Source: an uncultured Clostridia bacterium (GTDB taxonomy: Bacteria; Bacillota; Clostridia; TANB77; CAG-508). From it: a stretch of 64,000 bases of DNA. How positions within the stretch are numbered: the stretch's first letter is position 1; each line of letters opens with the position of its first letter. The notes under the pieces were generated by a model. It did not search any database, had not been told where the DNA came from, and saw only the letters and a program-made list of their open reading frames with translations. The stretch is taken from assembly GCA_948524275.1 (NCBI GenBank), contig CAOSLI010000005.1:58343-122342 (forward strand), written 5' to 3'. Shown here in pieces: positions 40,786 through 49,130 of this stretch. The position numbers and the translations under genes are program-made.

Positions 40786-42786
40786 TTACATCATTTTCTC
40801 TTTTTCTTTAATTATTTCACAAAGGAGTTCGGCTGACTTTTCTACACCTAATGTATCACTATTGATACAAATATCATAATTTGAATGATTATCCCAATCT
40901 TTATCAGTGTAATGCTTGTAGTGATTTGCTCTTAACTTATCAATACGTTTAATTTCCTTTTCAGCCTTAGATTTATCTAAACTATAAATCTCTGTTGCTC
41001 TTTTGATTTTATCTTCCATATTACTGTAAACAAATACTTTAATTACATTTTGCCTATCCTTTAATATAAAATCAGCACATCTACCAATTATGACACAAGA
41101 TTCTTTATCAGATACTTCTTTAATTAGTTCAGATTCCTTTATAAATAAATCATCAGCATTGTCAAGACCACTATAGTATCCATTATTAAGGGTAGCCAAA
41201 GTATCTCGCTTTTGTTCATTATTTTCAATATATTCTTCTGAAAGCCCAGTTTCTTCTGCTAACTTTACAATAAAATCTTTATCATAAAATTTAATTCCCA
41301 AAGCATCAGCAATTAGCCTACCGACATATCGTCCACCAGAACCATATTCTCTTGAAATAGTGATAACAACATGTTTATCTAATTTATTATTAGTACTTGT
41401 ATCATCTGCCAAAGCATTGGATTTTGACATTCCTTGTTTTAAATGCCTAATTTCTATAATTAGCATAATAGCTGAAAGTACAAATGCTAATCCATCAGCA
41501 AATGGTCCAGAATATAAAACTCCTTTAAGTCCAAATAAATGCCCTAATATGAACATAGATGGTATTAAGAATACAATTTGTCTTGATAAAGACAAGATAG
41601 CGCTGATAGCACTTTTTCCAATTGCTTGAAAGAATATACCTGATGGAATTTGAATTCCATTACAAATACAAAGCAATAAATATGTTCTAAATGTCATGCA
41701 AGCAAATTCCATATACATTTCATCACCACTACCAAATATAGAAATAAGTTTATCTGGTATTGTCTGAAATAATATAAAGGCAATTGTACTTATGCCAACA
41801 CTTGCAGACAACACAATTTTCAAAGTTTGTTTTACTCTATCAAATTTTCTAGCACCATAATTGTATCCTAATAGTGGTTGTGAACCAACTGCTAAACCAA
41901 TAATGATGCTATTTAATATTTGGCTTATTTTCATAACAATACCAAGTACAGTTATAGGTATGTCAGAACCATATTCAGATTCGGCACCATATTTTCCAAG
42001 TAAATTATTTTCAACAGCCATAACAAATACAAAACTCATTTGAGTGATAAAGCTACTAATGCCTAATGACAATACTTTTTTTGCTGTATTAAATTCTAGC
42101 TTTAATGCAGACTTATTAAGTGTTATAGATTTAAATTTTTTAATATATATTATATTAAGAATAAATGTAACAAACTGACTAATTACGGTTGCAATAGCTG
42201 CACCTTGTACGCCCATTTTAAATACAAATATAAATAATGGGTCTAAAATAGTGTTAAGTACTGCACCTGAAACCATTGACATCATTGAATAGCTTGGACT
42301 ACCGTCAGCCCTAATAATAGAATTTAGAGTAGTACCAATTATCATAAATGGAAGCCCAATTGCAATAACTCTTCCATAGATTGTAGCATATTCACGAAGT
42401 GCATCTGTACAGCCAAAAATGTTTAAAAGTTGTGGTAAGAATATAAGTGTTATAACACAAAAAAGGATAGATATTATAATTGACATTATAATACCATTAC
42501 CAACGCCTTTCGACGCTTCCTCTTTTTTCTTTTCACCAAGCTTTAGACTTAAAAAGGCAGATGCGCCATCTCCAAGCATCAAGGCAAATGATAAAGCTAT
42601 CATAGTTAAAGGAAATACTATATTTGTTGCACCATTTCCTAAATAACCAACACCCCAACCAATAAATATTTGGTCTACAATGTTGTAAAGTGAATTAACT
42701 AACATTGATATAATACAGGGGATAGAGAACTTCTTAATTAGTTTTCCTATTTTTTCAGTTCCTAGTATGTTTTCTTGTTTTTCCAT
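40786..42786 (-). CDS. MATE efflux transporter fused to cytidylate kinase-like domain
   Basis: Residues 1-450 are a 12-segment MATE transporter (FSIPCIISMLVNSLYNIVDQIFIG ... ADGSPSYSMMSMVSGAVLN ... GLAVGSQPLLGYNYGARK). After a short polar linker, residues 465-660 form a cytidylate kinase-like P-loop domain: VVITISREYGSGGRYVGRLIADAL, KFYDKDFI, CVIIGRCADFIL and RANHYKHYTDKDW. I believe this domain pairing occurs in other Clostridia. The kinase may phosphorylate a drug or metabolite exported by the MATE part. No start confusion; ribosome-binding site GAAAGG. Confidence 0.92.
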   Translation of the reverse strand: MEKQENILGTEKIGKLIKKFSIPCIISMLVNSLYNIVDQIFIGWGVGYLGNGATNIVFPLTMIALSFALMLGDGASAFLSLKLGEKKKEEASKGVGNGIIMSIIISILFCVITLIFLPQLLNIFGCTDALREYATIYGRVIAIGLPFMIIGTTLNSIIRADGSPSYSMMSMVSGAVLNTILDPLFIFVFKMGVQGAAIATVISQFVTFILNIIYIKKFKSITLNKSALKLEFNTAKKVLSLGISSFITQMSFVFVMAVENNLLGKYGAESEYGSDIPITVLGIVMKISQILNSIIIGLAVGSQPLLGYNYGARKFDRVKQTLKIVLSASVGISTIAFILFQTIPDKLISIFGSGDEMYMEFACMTFRTYLLLCICNGIQIPSGIFFQAIGKSAISAILSLSRQIVFLIPSMFILGHLFGLKGVLYSGPFADGLAFVLSAIMLIIEIRHLKQGMSKSNALADDTSTNNKLDKHVVITISREYGSGGRYVGRLIADALGIKFYDKDFIVKLAEETGLSEEYIENNEQKRDTLATLNNGYYSGLDNADDLFIKESELIKEVSDKESCVIIGRCADFILKDRQNVIKVFVYSNMEDKIKRATEIYSLDKSKAEKEIKRIDKLRANHYKHYTDKDWDNHSNYDICINSDTLGVEKSAELLCEIIKEKEKMM

Positions 42787-42914
42787 TTCTAAAATTTTTC
42801 CTTTCTTACTTATTTTACAGCCTTAACATTTTAACACCATTTTTGAGAAAATTCAAGTAAATACTATACATTTTATTTTAAAATTATTATAATTTTATTA
42901 TGTAGGAGAAAGCA

Positions 42915-44009
42915 ATGAATAGTAGAGAAAGATTTGAACAGGTATATTCGAAAATAGTACAAGATAATGAACAAGAATTAGAGAATCTAAGAAGAAATGC
43001 AAGAAAAGAGAATAATAAGCGTCAGACATTAATAATAGTTAGTATTGTTATTGGAATAATTGCTTTTGGAGTAATCAAAAATTACTGGAATGACGATACA
43101 ATATATATTGTTTTTCCATTTACTGTAATTATATATCTTTCAATGAGCAAGAAGATAAAAAAAGGTAGTACATTAGAGTATAATCATATTTTTAAGGAAA
43201 GAGTAATTAAACAACTTTTGAAATCATTTAATGAAAATCTTGAGTATTTTCCTAATGATAAAATTGACACTATTAAAAATGAAATTACGAGTGATAGTGC
43301 TACAGAAGAATTCATAAATGCGGTAGAAATCAAAGATGAAAATTTATATAATGATATTGGTATAGATGTTAAAACATTTTTTAATAGAAGAAAAGATTTA
43401 GTTGGATATAGTGATGCTGAATTTGAAAAAGGTGATACCTTTACAAATGAAGATTTGATTAAAGGAGTGCTAAGAAATAATTGTTATTTTGAAATGGCAG
43501 AGGTTTTGACTGAATATGAAACAACTGATAGCGATGGAGATGAGCAGTATCATACACTGTTTAGTGGTATGTTTGCAAGAATTAGAACACCAAAACCATT
43601 TAATGCAAGATTATATATAAGAAAAAATATAAAAGAGAAAAATGTATTTGCAAAATTAAGCAGAAGAAAATTGCCTTTTGATAATTTGCGATTAGAAATG
43701 GATTCGCAAGAATTTGAAAAAATATTTGATGTATATTGTGATAACAAAATAGTAGCAATGCAATTACTTACTGCAGATGTTATGCAAATGCTCATAAATT
43801 TTTATAATGAAATGGGTATGGAATATGAAATTACAATAAAAAATAACGTAATATATATTAGATTTTGGTCTGGAAAAATGTTTGAAACAGGAAAAGTAAG
43901 TCAATATTCTCTAGATAAGTCCAATATATATAGGTACTATAAAATGTTAGATTTTACATTTTCATTAACCAATAAGTTAGTAAATATGATAAATGATACA
44001 GAATACTAG
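42915..44009 (+). CDS. DUF3137-family membrane protein
   Basis: A 364-residue protein with two hydrophobic segments near the N-terminus (LIIVSIVIGIIAFGVI and IYIVFPFTVIIYLSM), then the DUF3137 region: YHTLFSGMFARIRTPKPFNARLYI, LRLEMDSQEFEKIFDVYCDNKIVAMQLL, and a C-terminal IRFWSGKMFETG. DUF3137 genes usually sit beside lemA, as here, and the pair is linked to membrane stress. AGGAG upstream; it ends 9 bases before lemA. Confidence 0.88.
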   Translation: MNSRERFEQVYSKIVQDNEQELENLRRNARKENNKRQTLIIVSIVIGIIAFGVIKNYWNDDTIYIVFPFTVIIYLSMSKKIKKGSTLEYNHIFKERVIKQLLKSFNENLEYFPNDKIDTIKNEITSDSATEEFINAVEIKDENLYNDIGIDVKTFFNRRKDLVGYSDAEFEKGDTFTNEDLIKGVLRNNCYFEMAEVLTEYETTDSDGDEQYHTLFSGMFARIRTPKPFNARLYIRKNIKEKNVFAKLSRRKLPFDNLRLEMDSQEFEKIFDVYCDNKIVAMQLLTADVMQMLINFYNEMGMEYEITIKNNVIYIRFWSGKMFETGKVSQYSLDKSNIYRYYKMLDFTFSLTNKLVNMINDTEY

Positions 44010-44018
44010 GAGGGAAAA

Positions 44019-44372
44019 ATGATAATAGCGATAATAGTAGCAGTAATTATAGTTTTATTTATACTTATACAATATAACCAGCTGATAAAATTAAGATTAA
44101 AAGTTAAGCAATCTAAAAGTGGGATAGATGTGTATCTAAAACAGAGATTCGATTTAATTCCTAATTTAGTAAATACAGTAAAGGGATATGCTAATTATGA
44201 AAAAGGAGTGTTAGATAATATTGTAAAACTAAGAACAGAATATGATAAAACACAGGATGTTAAGATTAGTGAAGAACTTAATAATCAAATGAACAAGATA
44301 ATTGCCATAGCTGAAAATTATCCGGAGTTAAAAGCAAGCGAACAATTTTTAAATCTTCAAAAGAATAGTTAA
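44019..44372 (+). CDS. lemA: LemA-family protein, C-terminally truncated
   Basis: The N-terminal half of LemA is present: a membrane anchor (IIAIIVAVIIVLFILIQYNQL), then KQSKSGIDVYLKQRFDLIPNLVNTVKGYANYEKGVL and the conserved ENYPELKASEQFLNLQ. It stops at 117 residues, whereas LemA proteins are usually around 180 and continue with a 'TE(N/D)-I-x3-R-x-YN' helix. The truncation comes within 50 bases of the edge of island 5, so insertion of the island probably removed the 3' end. Confidence 0.88.
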   Translation: MIIAIIVAVIIVLFILIQYNQLIKLRLKVKQSKSGIDVYLKQRFDLIPNLVNTVKGYANYEKGVLDNIVKLRTEYDKTQDVKISEELNNQMNKIIAIAENYPELKASEQFLNLQKNS

Positions 44373-44414
44373 AATAAAAGTGAATATAATTTAACTTTGT
44401 AACTAACAAGATGT

Positions 44415-44448
44415 AAAAAATGCGTCCTAAAGATAGAACGCATTTTTT
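44415..44448. terminator. Bidirectional terminator
   Basis: AAAAAATGCGT pairs with ACGCATTTTTT, separating truncated lemA from the small membrane protein gene. Confidence 0.9.
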
Positions 44449-44455
44449 GTAAATA

Positions 44456-44635
44456 TTAATTCTTCTTAGAGATATAGTCATATCCCAAAAATGCAAGAAT
44501 ACCGAAGAACAGTCCTGACATTATACAAAGCGTCATATCAGGAGTTTCTCTTAAGGTAAAAAAGCACTGCTGACATAAATCTCCAAGAAATCCTGCTGCG
44601 AAGAATGCCAATGAAAACAAAATCCGTTTTTTCAT
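44456..44635 (-). CDS. Small membrane protein (59 aa), island 5
   Basis: Too short for usual ORF cut-offs. It reads MKKRILFSLAFFAAGFLGDL then CQQCFFTLRETPDMTLCIMS and GLFFGILAFLGYDYISKKN. Two hydrophobic helices flank a CQQC-containing polar turn. AGGAGGGA lies before the minus-strand ATG, and TTGATA-N18-TATAAT upstream (about 44727-44698) is a plausible promoter. Codon use is like the islands. It is divergent from the gene at 44923. I do not recognise the family. Confidence 0.75.
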   Translation of the reverse strand: MKKRILFSLAFFAAGFLGDLCQQCFFTLRETPDMTLCIMSGLFFGILAFLGYDYISKKN

Positions 44636-44788
44636 AGTTAGATTCCCTCCTAGAGTAATTACTCATATATTAGGTCCAAAGCTACTGATAAAAGCAATTA
44701 TATCATAATATATGCTAATTTATCAAGAGCTAAATAATAATTTACATTAAGTTTTCGAGCATAAAGTATTTGTTTGATTTAGCTATCA

Positions 44789-44847
44789 GTGTACATAACA
44801 AGTTAAATTGTAGCATACTTTACATAAATCTGCAAATATGTTATAAT
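44789..44847 (+). promoter_or_regulatory. Promoter/operators of the 44.9 kb orphan
   Basis: GTGTACATAA (44789-44798) and CTTTACATAA (44818-44827) are two variants of the shared motif. The second overlaps the -35 TTTACA (44819-44824), which is followed after 17 bases by TATAAT (44842-44847). A TCATC-N5-GATGA dyad lies just downstream. Confidence 0.75.
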
Positions 44848-44922
44848 AGTAATCGTATCATCGATAAGATGAAACGTAGGAATAATGAGGCAATAACTAG
44901 ACTTTTTAAGGAGAGCAGCTTT

Positions 44923-45423
44923 ATGAGTTGTGCAGATCAGAATCGGTCTCTAAATTCTTTAATGGTACCCAAGAAGATAAGTCCCAATAAAGAGATTTTT
45001 GAGACGATAGGTTTTACATTTAAAGAAGTCGGAGACGATGAACTCTGTAAGGCAATTTTGCCAGTAGGATGGCACTTTAGTTCCGAAATAAAGTTCAATG
45101 GAACGACATTTACAACATTTGTGGATGAAAAAGGACGTGAAAGAGGTTTTTTCTCTGACAAAACGATTCATTATGAGAATGACAATTGGAGTTCGAAATT
45201 GTGGACAAGGTTTGATGTAAGTTGGGAATTTACTAATCCTAAAGATTGGACTGATCCAGTTGAGGTGTTTGTGAAGGATTGTGCTAAAGATACGGCTGTA
45301 TTTACTGCAGGACAGTGCGATGAAGTGGAATCAGAGCAATACAATCAATTGCATGAAAAGGCTTTGGAATTCTTGAATACCAACTATCCTGATTGGGAAA
45401 ATCCGCTCAAGTATTGGGACTAA
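44923..45423 (+). CDS. Hypothetical protein (166 aa), island 5
   Basis: ATG 44923 follows AAGGAGAG at 8 bases. The longer frame to 44770 would cross the promoter and is rejected. The protein has a strand-rich middle: GWHFSSEIKFNGTTFTTFVDEKGRERGFF then WTRFDVSWEF, and a helical end (YNQLHEKALEFLNTNYPDW). The block around DEKGRERGFFSDKT looks like a small beta-sheet domain. No enzyme motif, signal peptide or membrane segment is seen. Island codon use, own promoter and own terminator. Confidence 0.78.
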   Translation: MSCADQNRSLNSLMVPKKISPNKEIFETIGFTFKEVGDDELCKAILPVGWHFSSEIKFNGTTFTTFVDEKGRERGFFSDKTIHYENDNWSSKLWTRFDVSWEFTNPKDWTDPVEVFVKDCAKDTAVFTAGQCDEVESEQYNQLHEKALEFLNTNYPDWENPLKYWD

Positions 45424-45444
45424 GTTATTGGATTTTCTAAAAGG

Positions 45445-45487
45445 CAAAGCTATCTATTAAGAATTTAATCGGTAGCTTTGTTTTTAT
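45445..45487 (+). terminator. Terminator of the 44.9 kb orphan
   Basis: CAAAGCTA pairs with TAGCTTTG across 20 bases, followed by TTTTTATTT. Confidence 0.75.
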
Positions 45488-45505
45488 TTCATAGATACAT
45501 TCAAA

Positions 45506-45575
45506 GTACACATAATAAATTGACGATAAATTATTATTGTGGTATAATAAATATATTGATTTATATCAATATATT
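45506..45575 (+). promoter_or_regulatory. Radical SAM gene promoter with operator dyad
   Basis: GTACACATAA (45506-45515) precedes TTGACG (45520-45525), a 17-base spacer and TATAAT (45543-45548). A perfect dyad AATATATTGAT-N4-ATCAATATATT (45550-45575) sits at the start point and is followed by a T-run. It could be a repressor site or a promoter-proximal attenuator. Confidence 0.78.
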
Positions 45576-45595
45576 TTTTTAGGAGGAATACCATT

Positions 45596-46510
45596 ATGAA
45601 ACGGAATGCTCAGAGTTTAAGTATTTGTGTCCCTGGCAAACAATGCGTCAATCGTTGCGCTTTTTGTGTCTCGTGCATGCACACTGACACATATCGCAAC
45701 CAAATGAACGAAAATCTGCCCTTTTACGACCTCTACTTTGAGGACTATGTTAAGCGGATGATTTTCGCCAAAGAAAACGATGCCAATACCATGATGATTA
45801 CTGGCGACATCGAGCCTCTTCAAAACCGGCACTTTTTGCAGACTTTGTCTATCATCAACAAATATGTGCTTCCGCAGAAAGGATGTAGTGGATTTAATTG
45901 GATTGAAATTCAGACTTCAGCAGTTGGCTTTGATCGGCCATATGCCAGATTTTTGCGGAACACCGTAGGAGTGAGCGTCTTTTCATTCTCACTTTCTAGT
46001 TTTGACAATGACAAGAATGCTGAAATCGTCGGCATGCCAGCAAACATGAAAGTAGACATTGCTGATGTCTGCTCGGCTGTCAAAGAATACGATTTTACAC
46101 TGAGGCTCAGCCTGAACATCAACAAGGCAATGTTGGATAGTGTTGGTGGAGATAACTATCATGAGAAAATCGAAAGTATCTTTGACAGAACCTTCGAACT
46201 GGGCGCTGACCAACTCACTTTTCGGAAGTTATATACAACAGGCGAAAATGAGCAAAGCAAATGGATTGCGCAGAATACAGTAGATGATTCGTTCTTCGAA
46301 AAATTGAAGGATTTTGTCGTAGAAAACGGCAAGTTCATCGGAAAGTTGCCTTACGGCTACAGTCAGTATTCTGTTAATGGCATCTCAGTTGTTATTGACG
46401 AGGACTGCATGAACGAAGAAAAGGTGAACAAGGATGTTTCCAAATACTTCGTACTCAGAACTGATTGCAAACTCTATGATGGGTGGAACAAAGAGGATGT
46501 TATCTTCTAA
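45596..46510 (+). CDS. Radical SAM protein, island 5
   Basis: The N-terminus SICVPGKQCVNRCAFCVSC holds the CxxxCxxC [4Fe-4S] motif of radical SAM enzymes, with an extra nearby Cys. MMITGDIEPLQ corresponds to the SAM-binding GE/GG region, and SAVGF, VFSFSLSSFD, TLRLSLNIN and LTFRKLY continue the barrel. It is 304 residues with no auxiliary-cluster or RiPP domain seen and no precursor peptide gene nearby. The reaction cannot be read. AGGAGG before the ATG. Codon use is strongly G/C-rich compared with neighbours. Confidence 0.88.
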   Translation: MKRNAQSLSICVPGKQCVNRCAFCVSCMHTDTYRNQMNENLPFYDLYFEDYVKRMIFAKENDANTMMITGDIEPLQNRHFLQTLSIINKYVLPQKGCSGFNWIEIQTSAVGFDRPYARFLRNTVGVSVFSFSLSSFDNDKNAEIVGMPANMKVDIADVCSAVKEYDFTLRLSLNINKAMLDSVGGDNYHEKIESIFDRTFELGADQLTFRKLYTTGENEQSKWIAQNTVDDSFFEKLKDFVVENGKFIGKLPYGYSQYSVNGISVVIDEDCMNEEKVNKDVSKYFVLRTDCKLYDGWNKEDVIF

Positions 46511-46530
46511 GTCTCTTCCTCAAGACCAAG

Positions 46531-46564
46531 AGACGGTGCAGAACTTTCTGCACCGTCTTTTATT
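46531..46564 (+). terminator. Terminator of the radical SAM gene
   Basis: AGACGGTGCAGAA pairs with TTCTGCACCGTCT, followed by TTTATTT. Confidence 0.92.
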
Positions 46565-46649
46565 TAATATATTCCTTTAATATATATTGTTAAAAATATA
46601 ATTTTTTTGACTCAATGGGGATATTTTTGTTTGTAAGACTAAGAACTAA

Positions 46650-46679
46650 AAAGTAAGTACCTAAATACTTACTTTTTTT
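46650..46679 (-). terminator. Terminator of tRNA-Leu(CAA)
   Basis: AAGTAAGTA-cctaaa-TACTTACTT with A/T runs on both sides, at the 3' end of the tRNA gene. Confidence 0.8.
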
Positions 46680-46762
46680 TGGTGCCGATGGTGGGACTCG
46701 AACCCACACGGTTTCCCGCTGGATTTTGAATCCAGTGCGTCTACCAATTTCACCACATCGGC
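46680..46762 (-). tRNA. tRNA-Leu (anticodon CAA)
   Basis: On the minus strand: acceptor GCCGATG/CATCGGC, anticodon stem CTGGA/TCCAG with loop TTCAAAA (CAA), a long variable arm and encoded CCA. Islands 5 and 6 lie on its two sides. Confidence 0.96.
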
Positions 46763-46838
46763 AAATTAAACATATGTATATATTAGCACAAAATAAAATA
46801 AAAGTCTAGTAAAAAATACAATTATTTAGAATAATGTA

Positions 46839-46867
46839 TTGAATATGTTAACATAAAGTGATATAAT
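46839..46867 (+). promoter_or_regulatory. ASCH-GNAT promoter with palindromic operator
   Basis: TTGAAT (46839-46844), 17-base spacer, TATAAT (46862-46867) in the extended context GTGATATAAT. TATGTTAACATA (46844-46855) is a perfect palindrome containing the shared motif variant GTTAACATAA. Confidence 0.78.
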
Positions 46868-46912
46868 ACAAATATTCCAGCAGTAACTGTTATTTTTGAA
46901 AGGATGGTTTTT

Positions 46913-47716
46913 ATGAATCATAACTGGCGAATCAAACGGCAATATTATAATCTAATATTGCAAGGCAAGAAATCATTGGAAGTGAGAGTCGGATATCCTG
47001 ACATCAAGAAAGTCGAAGTTGGCGATACAATTACCTTTAAAGAGTATTCTAACATGAAATTTGAGGTTATACGTATTGCAGTTTATGATGATTTTCCTGA
47101 GATGCTTGATTCTGAAGACTCAAAAAAAGCAATTCCAGGAGAAACTAAGTACAAGGCATTAGAAATGTATCAAGAGATCTATGATGAAAGTAAGGAAGCA
47201 CTTGGTGTTTATGTCTTTGAACTGAAAAGAAACGATACCAAGATAATTACATTAAGCTCCGTTATCTCTAATCATAAGGTATTTGGCAAATATGCTAATG
47301 CTGCGTATTTGGTTACTGATGAACTTTGCACATCTTATCCTAACCACTTTAACTGGTATTGGGAAAAACAAATTCCGCGAGTATTGAATGGTACAGGTGA
47401 AATTGTTATTTGTACTGTGGACAATAACATTGCGGGAGTAGCTTTTCTTAAAAATGACACAACAGAAAAGAAAATCTGTACATTTTGTGTTATGGAAGAG
47501 TTTAGAGGTAAGCATATTGCAACACGGGTGCTTGATACAGCATTTAAGTTTTTAGAAACCACCAAACCCATGATTACTATTTCGGACTATAAATTGGATA
47601 TGTTCGAACATATAATTAAAAAGTATGGTTGGGTTCAAACTCAAGTCATGGAAATAGGCTACTATAACAATGATACTAGAGAAATCGTGTTCAACGGACA
47701 GCTTCCAAACAAGTAA
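46913..47716 (+). CDS. ASCH domain-GNAT acetyltransferase fusion, island 6
   Basis: Residues 1-110 are an ASCH domain (WRIKRQYYNLILQGKKSLEVRVG ... VEVGDTITF), an RNA-binding PUA-like fold. Residues 125-265 are a GNAT acetyltransferase with the acetyl-CoA loop EEFRGKHIATRVLD. The pairing suggests acetylation of an RNA base or an RNA-bound substrate. ATG 46913 has AAAGGA at a suitable distance, while ATG 46904 is too close. G/C-rich codon use. It converges on a backbone ASCH-only gene. Confidence 0.88.
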   Translation: MNHNWRIKRQYYNLILQGKKSLEVRVGYPDIKKVEVGDTITFKEYSNMKFEVIRIAVYDDFPEMLDSEDSKKAIPGETKYKALEMYQEIYDESKEALGVYVFELKRNDTKIITLSSVISNHKVFGKYANAAYLVTDELCTSYPNHFNWYWEKQIPRVLNGTGEIVICTVDNNIAGVAFLKNDTTEKKICTFCVMEEFRGKHIATRVLDTAFKFLETTKPMITISDYKLDMFEHIIKKYGWVQTQVMEIGYYNNDTREIVFNGQLPNK

Positions 47717-47735
47717 TTTGTCATTTGATTATGGC

Positions 47736-47781
47736 AAAAAAAGAATTCTTTGATTTTTATTAAATTAAAGAGTTCTTTTTT
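47736..47781. terminator. Bidirectional terminator
   Basis: AAAAAAAGAATTCTTTGAT pairs, with a few mismatches, with ATTAAAGAGTTCTTTTTT between two convergent ASCH genes. Confidence 0.75.
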
Positions 47782-47788
47782 ATTAATA

Positions 47789-48130
47789 TTACATTTTTTC
47801 AATTCTTATTCCAAGTACACCATACATCTTTTGCTTTTCTGGTGTATAAAATTCTTCTAGTACATTTAATAATTCTTGTTTTGTCATAGAGTTATCTGCC
47901 ATTATGTCGATAGAAAAATCATTAAATAATTCCTCAAAGGAATTATATCTTAATAAGCCAATAACTTTAACTTTTAATGTCTCTTTTAACTCTGGTTCTT
48001 TTTCAAATATAATTGTATCACCAATATTTATCTTTTGTCTTTTTTCATCATAAAGCCTTAATTCTATTCTTTTAGTGCCTTCATTTATATAGTTAAAATA
48101 TTTTGGCTGTAATTTTAATATATGTTCCAT
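47789..48130 (-). CDS. ASCH-domain protein
   Basis: A stand-alone ASCH domain of 113 residues: LKLQPKYFNYINEGTKRIELRLYDEKRQKINIGDTIIFEKE, with the conserved K...E-R pattern and a C-terminal YGVLGIRIEKM. ASCH domains bind or hydrolyse modified nucleosides or RNA; the exact role is unknown. Codon use is AT-rich, unlike the ASCH-GNAT gene opposite, so the two are not a recent duplication. GGAGG upstream. Confidence 0.9.
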   Translation of the reverse strand: MEHILKLQPKYFNYINEGTKRIELRLYDEKRQKINIGDTIIFEKEPELKETLKVKVIGLLRYNSFEELFNDFSIDIMADNSMTKQELLNVLEEFYTPEKQKMYGVLGIRIEKM

Positions 48131-48189
48131 TTTTTATCCTCCTATGGATTATATATTATCATAATAACATGCAAAAGTCTACTTTTTTC

Positions 48190-48218
48190 TTGACAACATA
48201 ATACAGTTATCATATACT
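48190..48218 (+). promoter_or_regulatory. thyA operon promoter
   Basis: TTGACA (48190-48195), 17-base spacer and TATACT (48213-48218), upstream of the thyA-folA-S66 operon. Confidence 0.75.
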
Positions 48219-48256
48219 AATGTTGAATAATTGGAGATAATAGAAAGGAGAAAAAT

Positions 48257-49114
48257 ATGACACAGGCAGATTTTCATTTTATAGAAACTTGTAAGAAAAT
48301 ATTAAACGAAGGATATTCATCAGAAGGCACTGGCGTACGTACAAGATGGGATGATGGAGCAGAGGCAAACTATATCTCAGCAGTTGGAATTCAAAATGTA
48401 TATGATGTTGGAAAGGAATTTCCAATGATAACACTTAGAAATAACAGTCAAACTGTAAAAAGAGCAATAGATGAAATTTTATGGATATGGCAAAAAAAGT
48501 CGAATAAAGTAAGCGAATTGAATTCACACATATGGGACCAATGGGCGGGAGAAGATGGAACGATAGGTAAAGCATATGGATATCAATTTGCAAAAAAATA
48601 TGACTTTAGAACTAAAGAAGGAATAAAATCAATGGATCAAGTTGATTATGTCTTATATTTGCTAAAAAATGATCCTGCAAGTCGTAGAATAATGACAAAT
48701 CTATTTAATCATGAAGAATTAAAAGATATGAATTTGGAACCTTGTGCATATTCTACACAATGGCTAGTAAAAGGCGGAAAATTACATCTTATATTAAATC
48801 AACGTTCACAAGACATGCTTGCAGCAAATGGATGGAATACAATGCAATATGCTGCTTTACTTTGTATGTTTGCAAGGGTAGCAGGATTAGACGTTGGAAC
48901 ACTTACACATAATATCGGAGACTGCCATATATATGACAGACATATCCCACTAATTGAACAACTAATTGCAGCGGAGCCAGTAGAATGCTTACCTAAACTT
49001 ATTATAAATAATGATACTAAAGATTTTTACGACTTTAAAGTAGAAGATTTTGAAATAAAAGATTACGATTATAATAAAGATATTAAATTAGGAAAAATAC
49101 CAGTAGCGATATAA
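48257..49114 (+). CDS. thyA: Thymidylate synthase
   Basis: Converts dUMP to dTMP with methylene-tetrahydrofolate. The catalytic cysteine is in LEPCAYSTQW, dUMP-binding residues in NQRSQDMLAANGWNTMQYAALL and HNIGDCHIYDRH, and the Arg region in GTGVRTRWDDG. At 285 residues it is of the Clostridia/Firmicutes ThyA type. AAAGGAG before the ATG. It is followed after 16 bases by dihydrofolate reductase, the enzyme that regenerates its cofactor. Confidence 0.96.
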   Translation: MTQADFHFIETCKKILNEGYSSEGTGVRTRWDDGAEANYISAVGIQNVYDVGKEFPMITLRNNSQTVKRAIDEILWIWQKKSNKVSELNSHIWDQWAGEDGTIGKAYGYQFAKKYDFRTKEGIKSMDQVDYVLYLLKNDPASRRIMTNLFNHEELKDMNLEPCAYSTQWLVKGGKLHLILNQRSQDMLAANGWNTMQYAALLCMFARVAGLDVGTLTHNIGDCHIYDRHIPLIEQLIAAEPVECLPKLIINNDTKDFYDFKVEDFEIKDYDYNKDIKLGKIPVAI

Positions 49115-49130
49115 AAGGGAGTAATAAAAA

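Noticed and set aside
44770..44922. N-terminal extension of the 44.9 kb orphan
   Set aside because: It would cross the -35/-10 promoter. ATG 44923 has a good ribosome-binding site.
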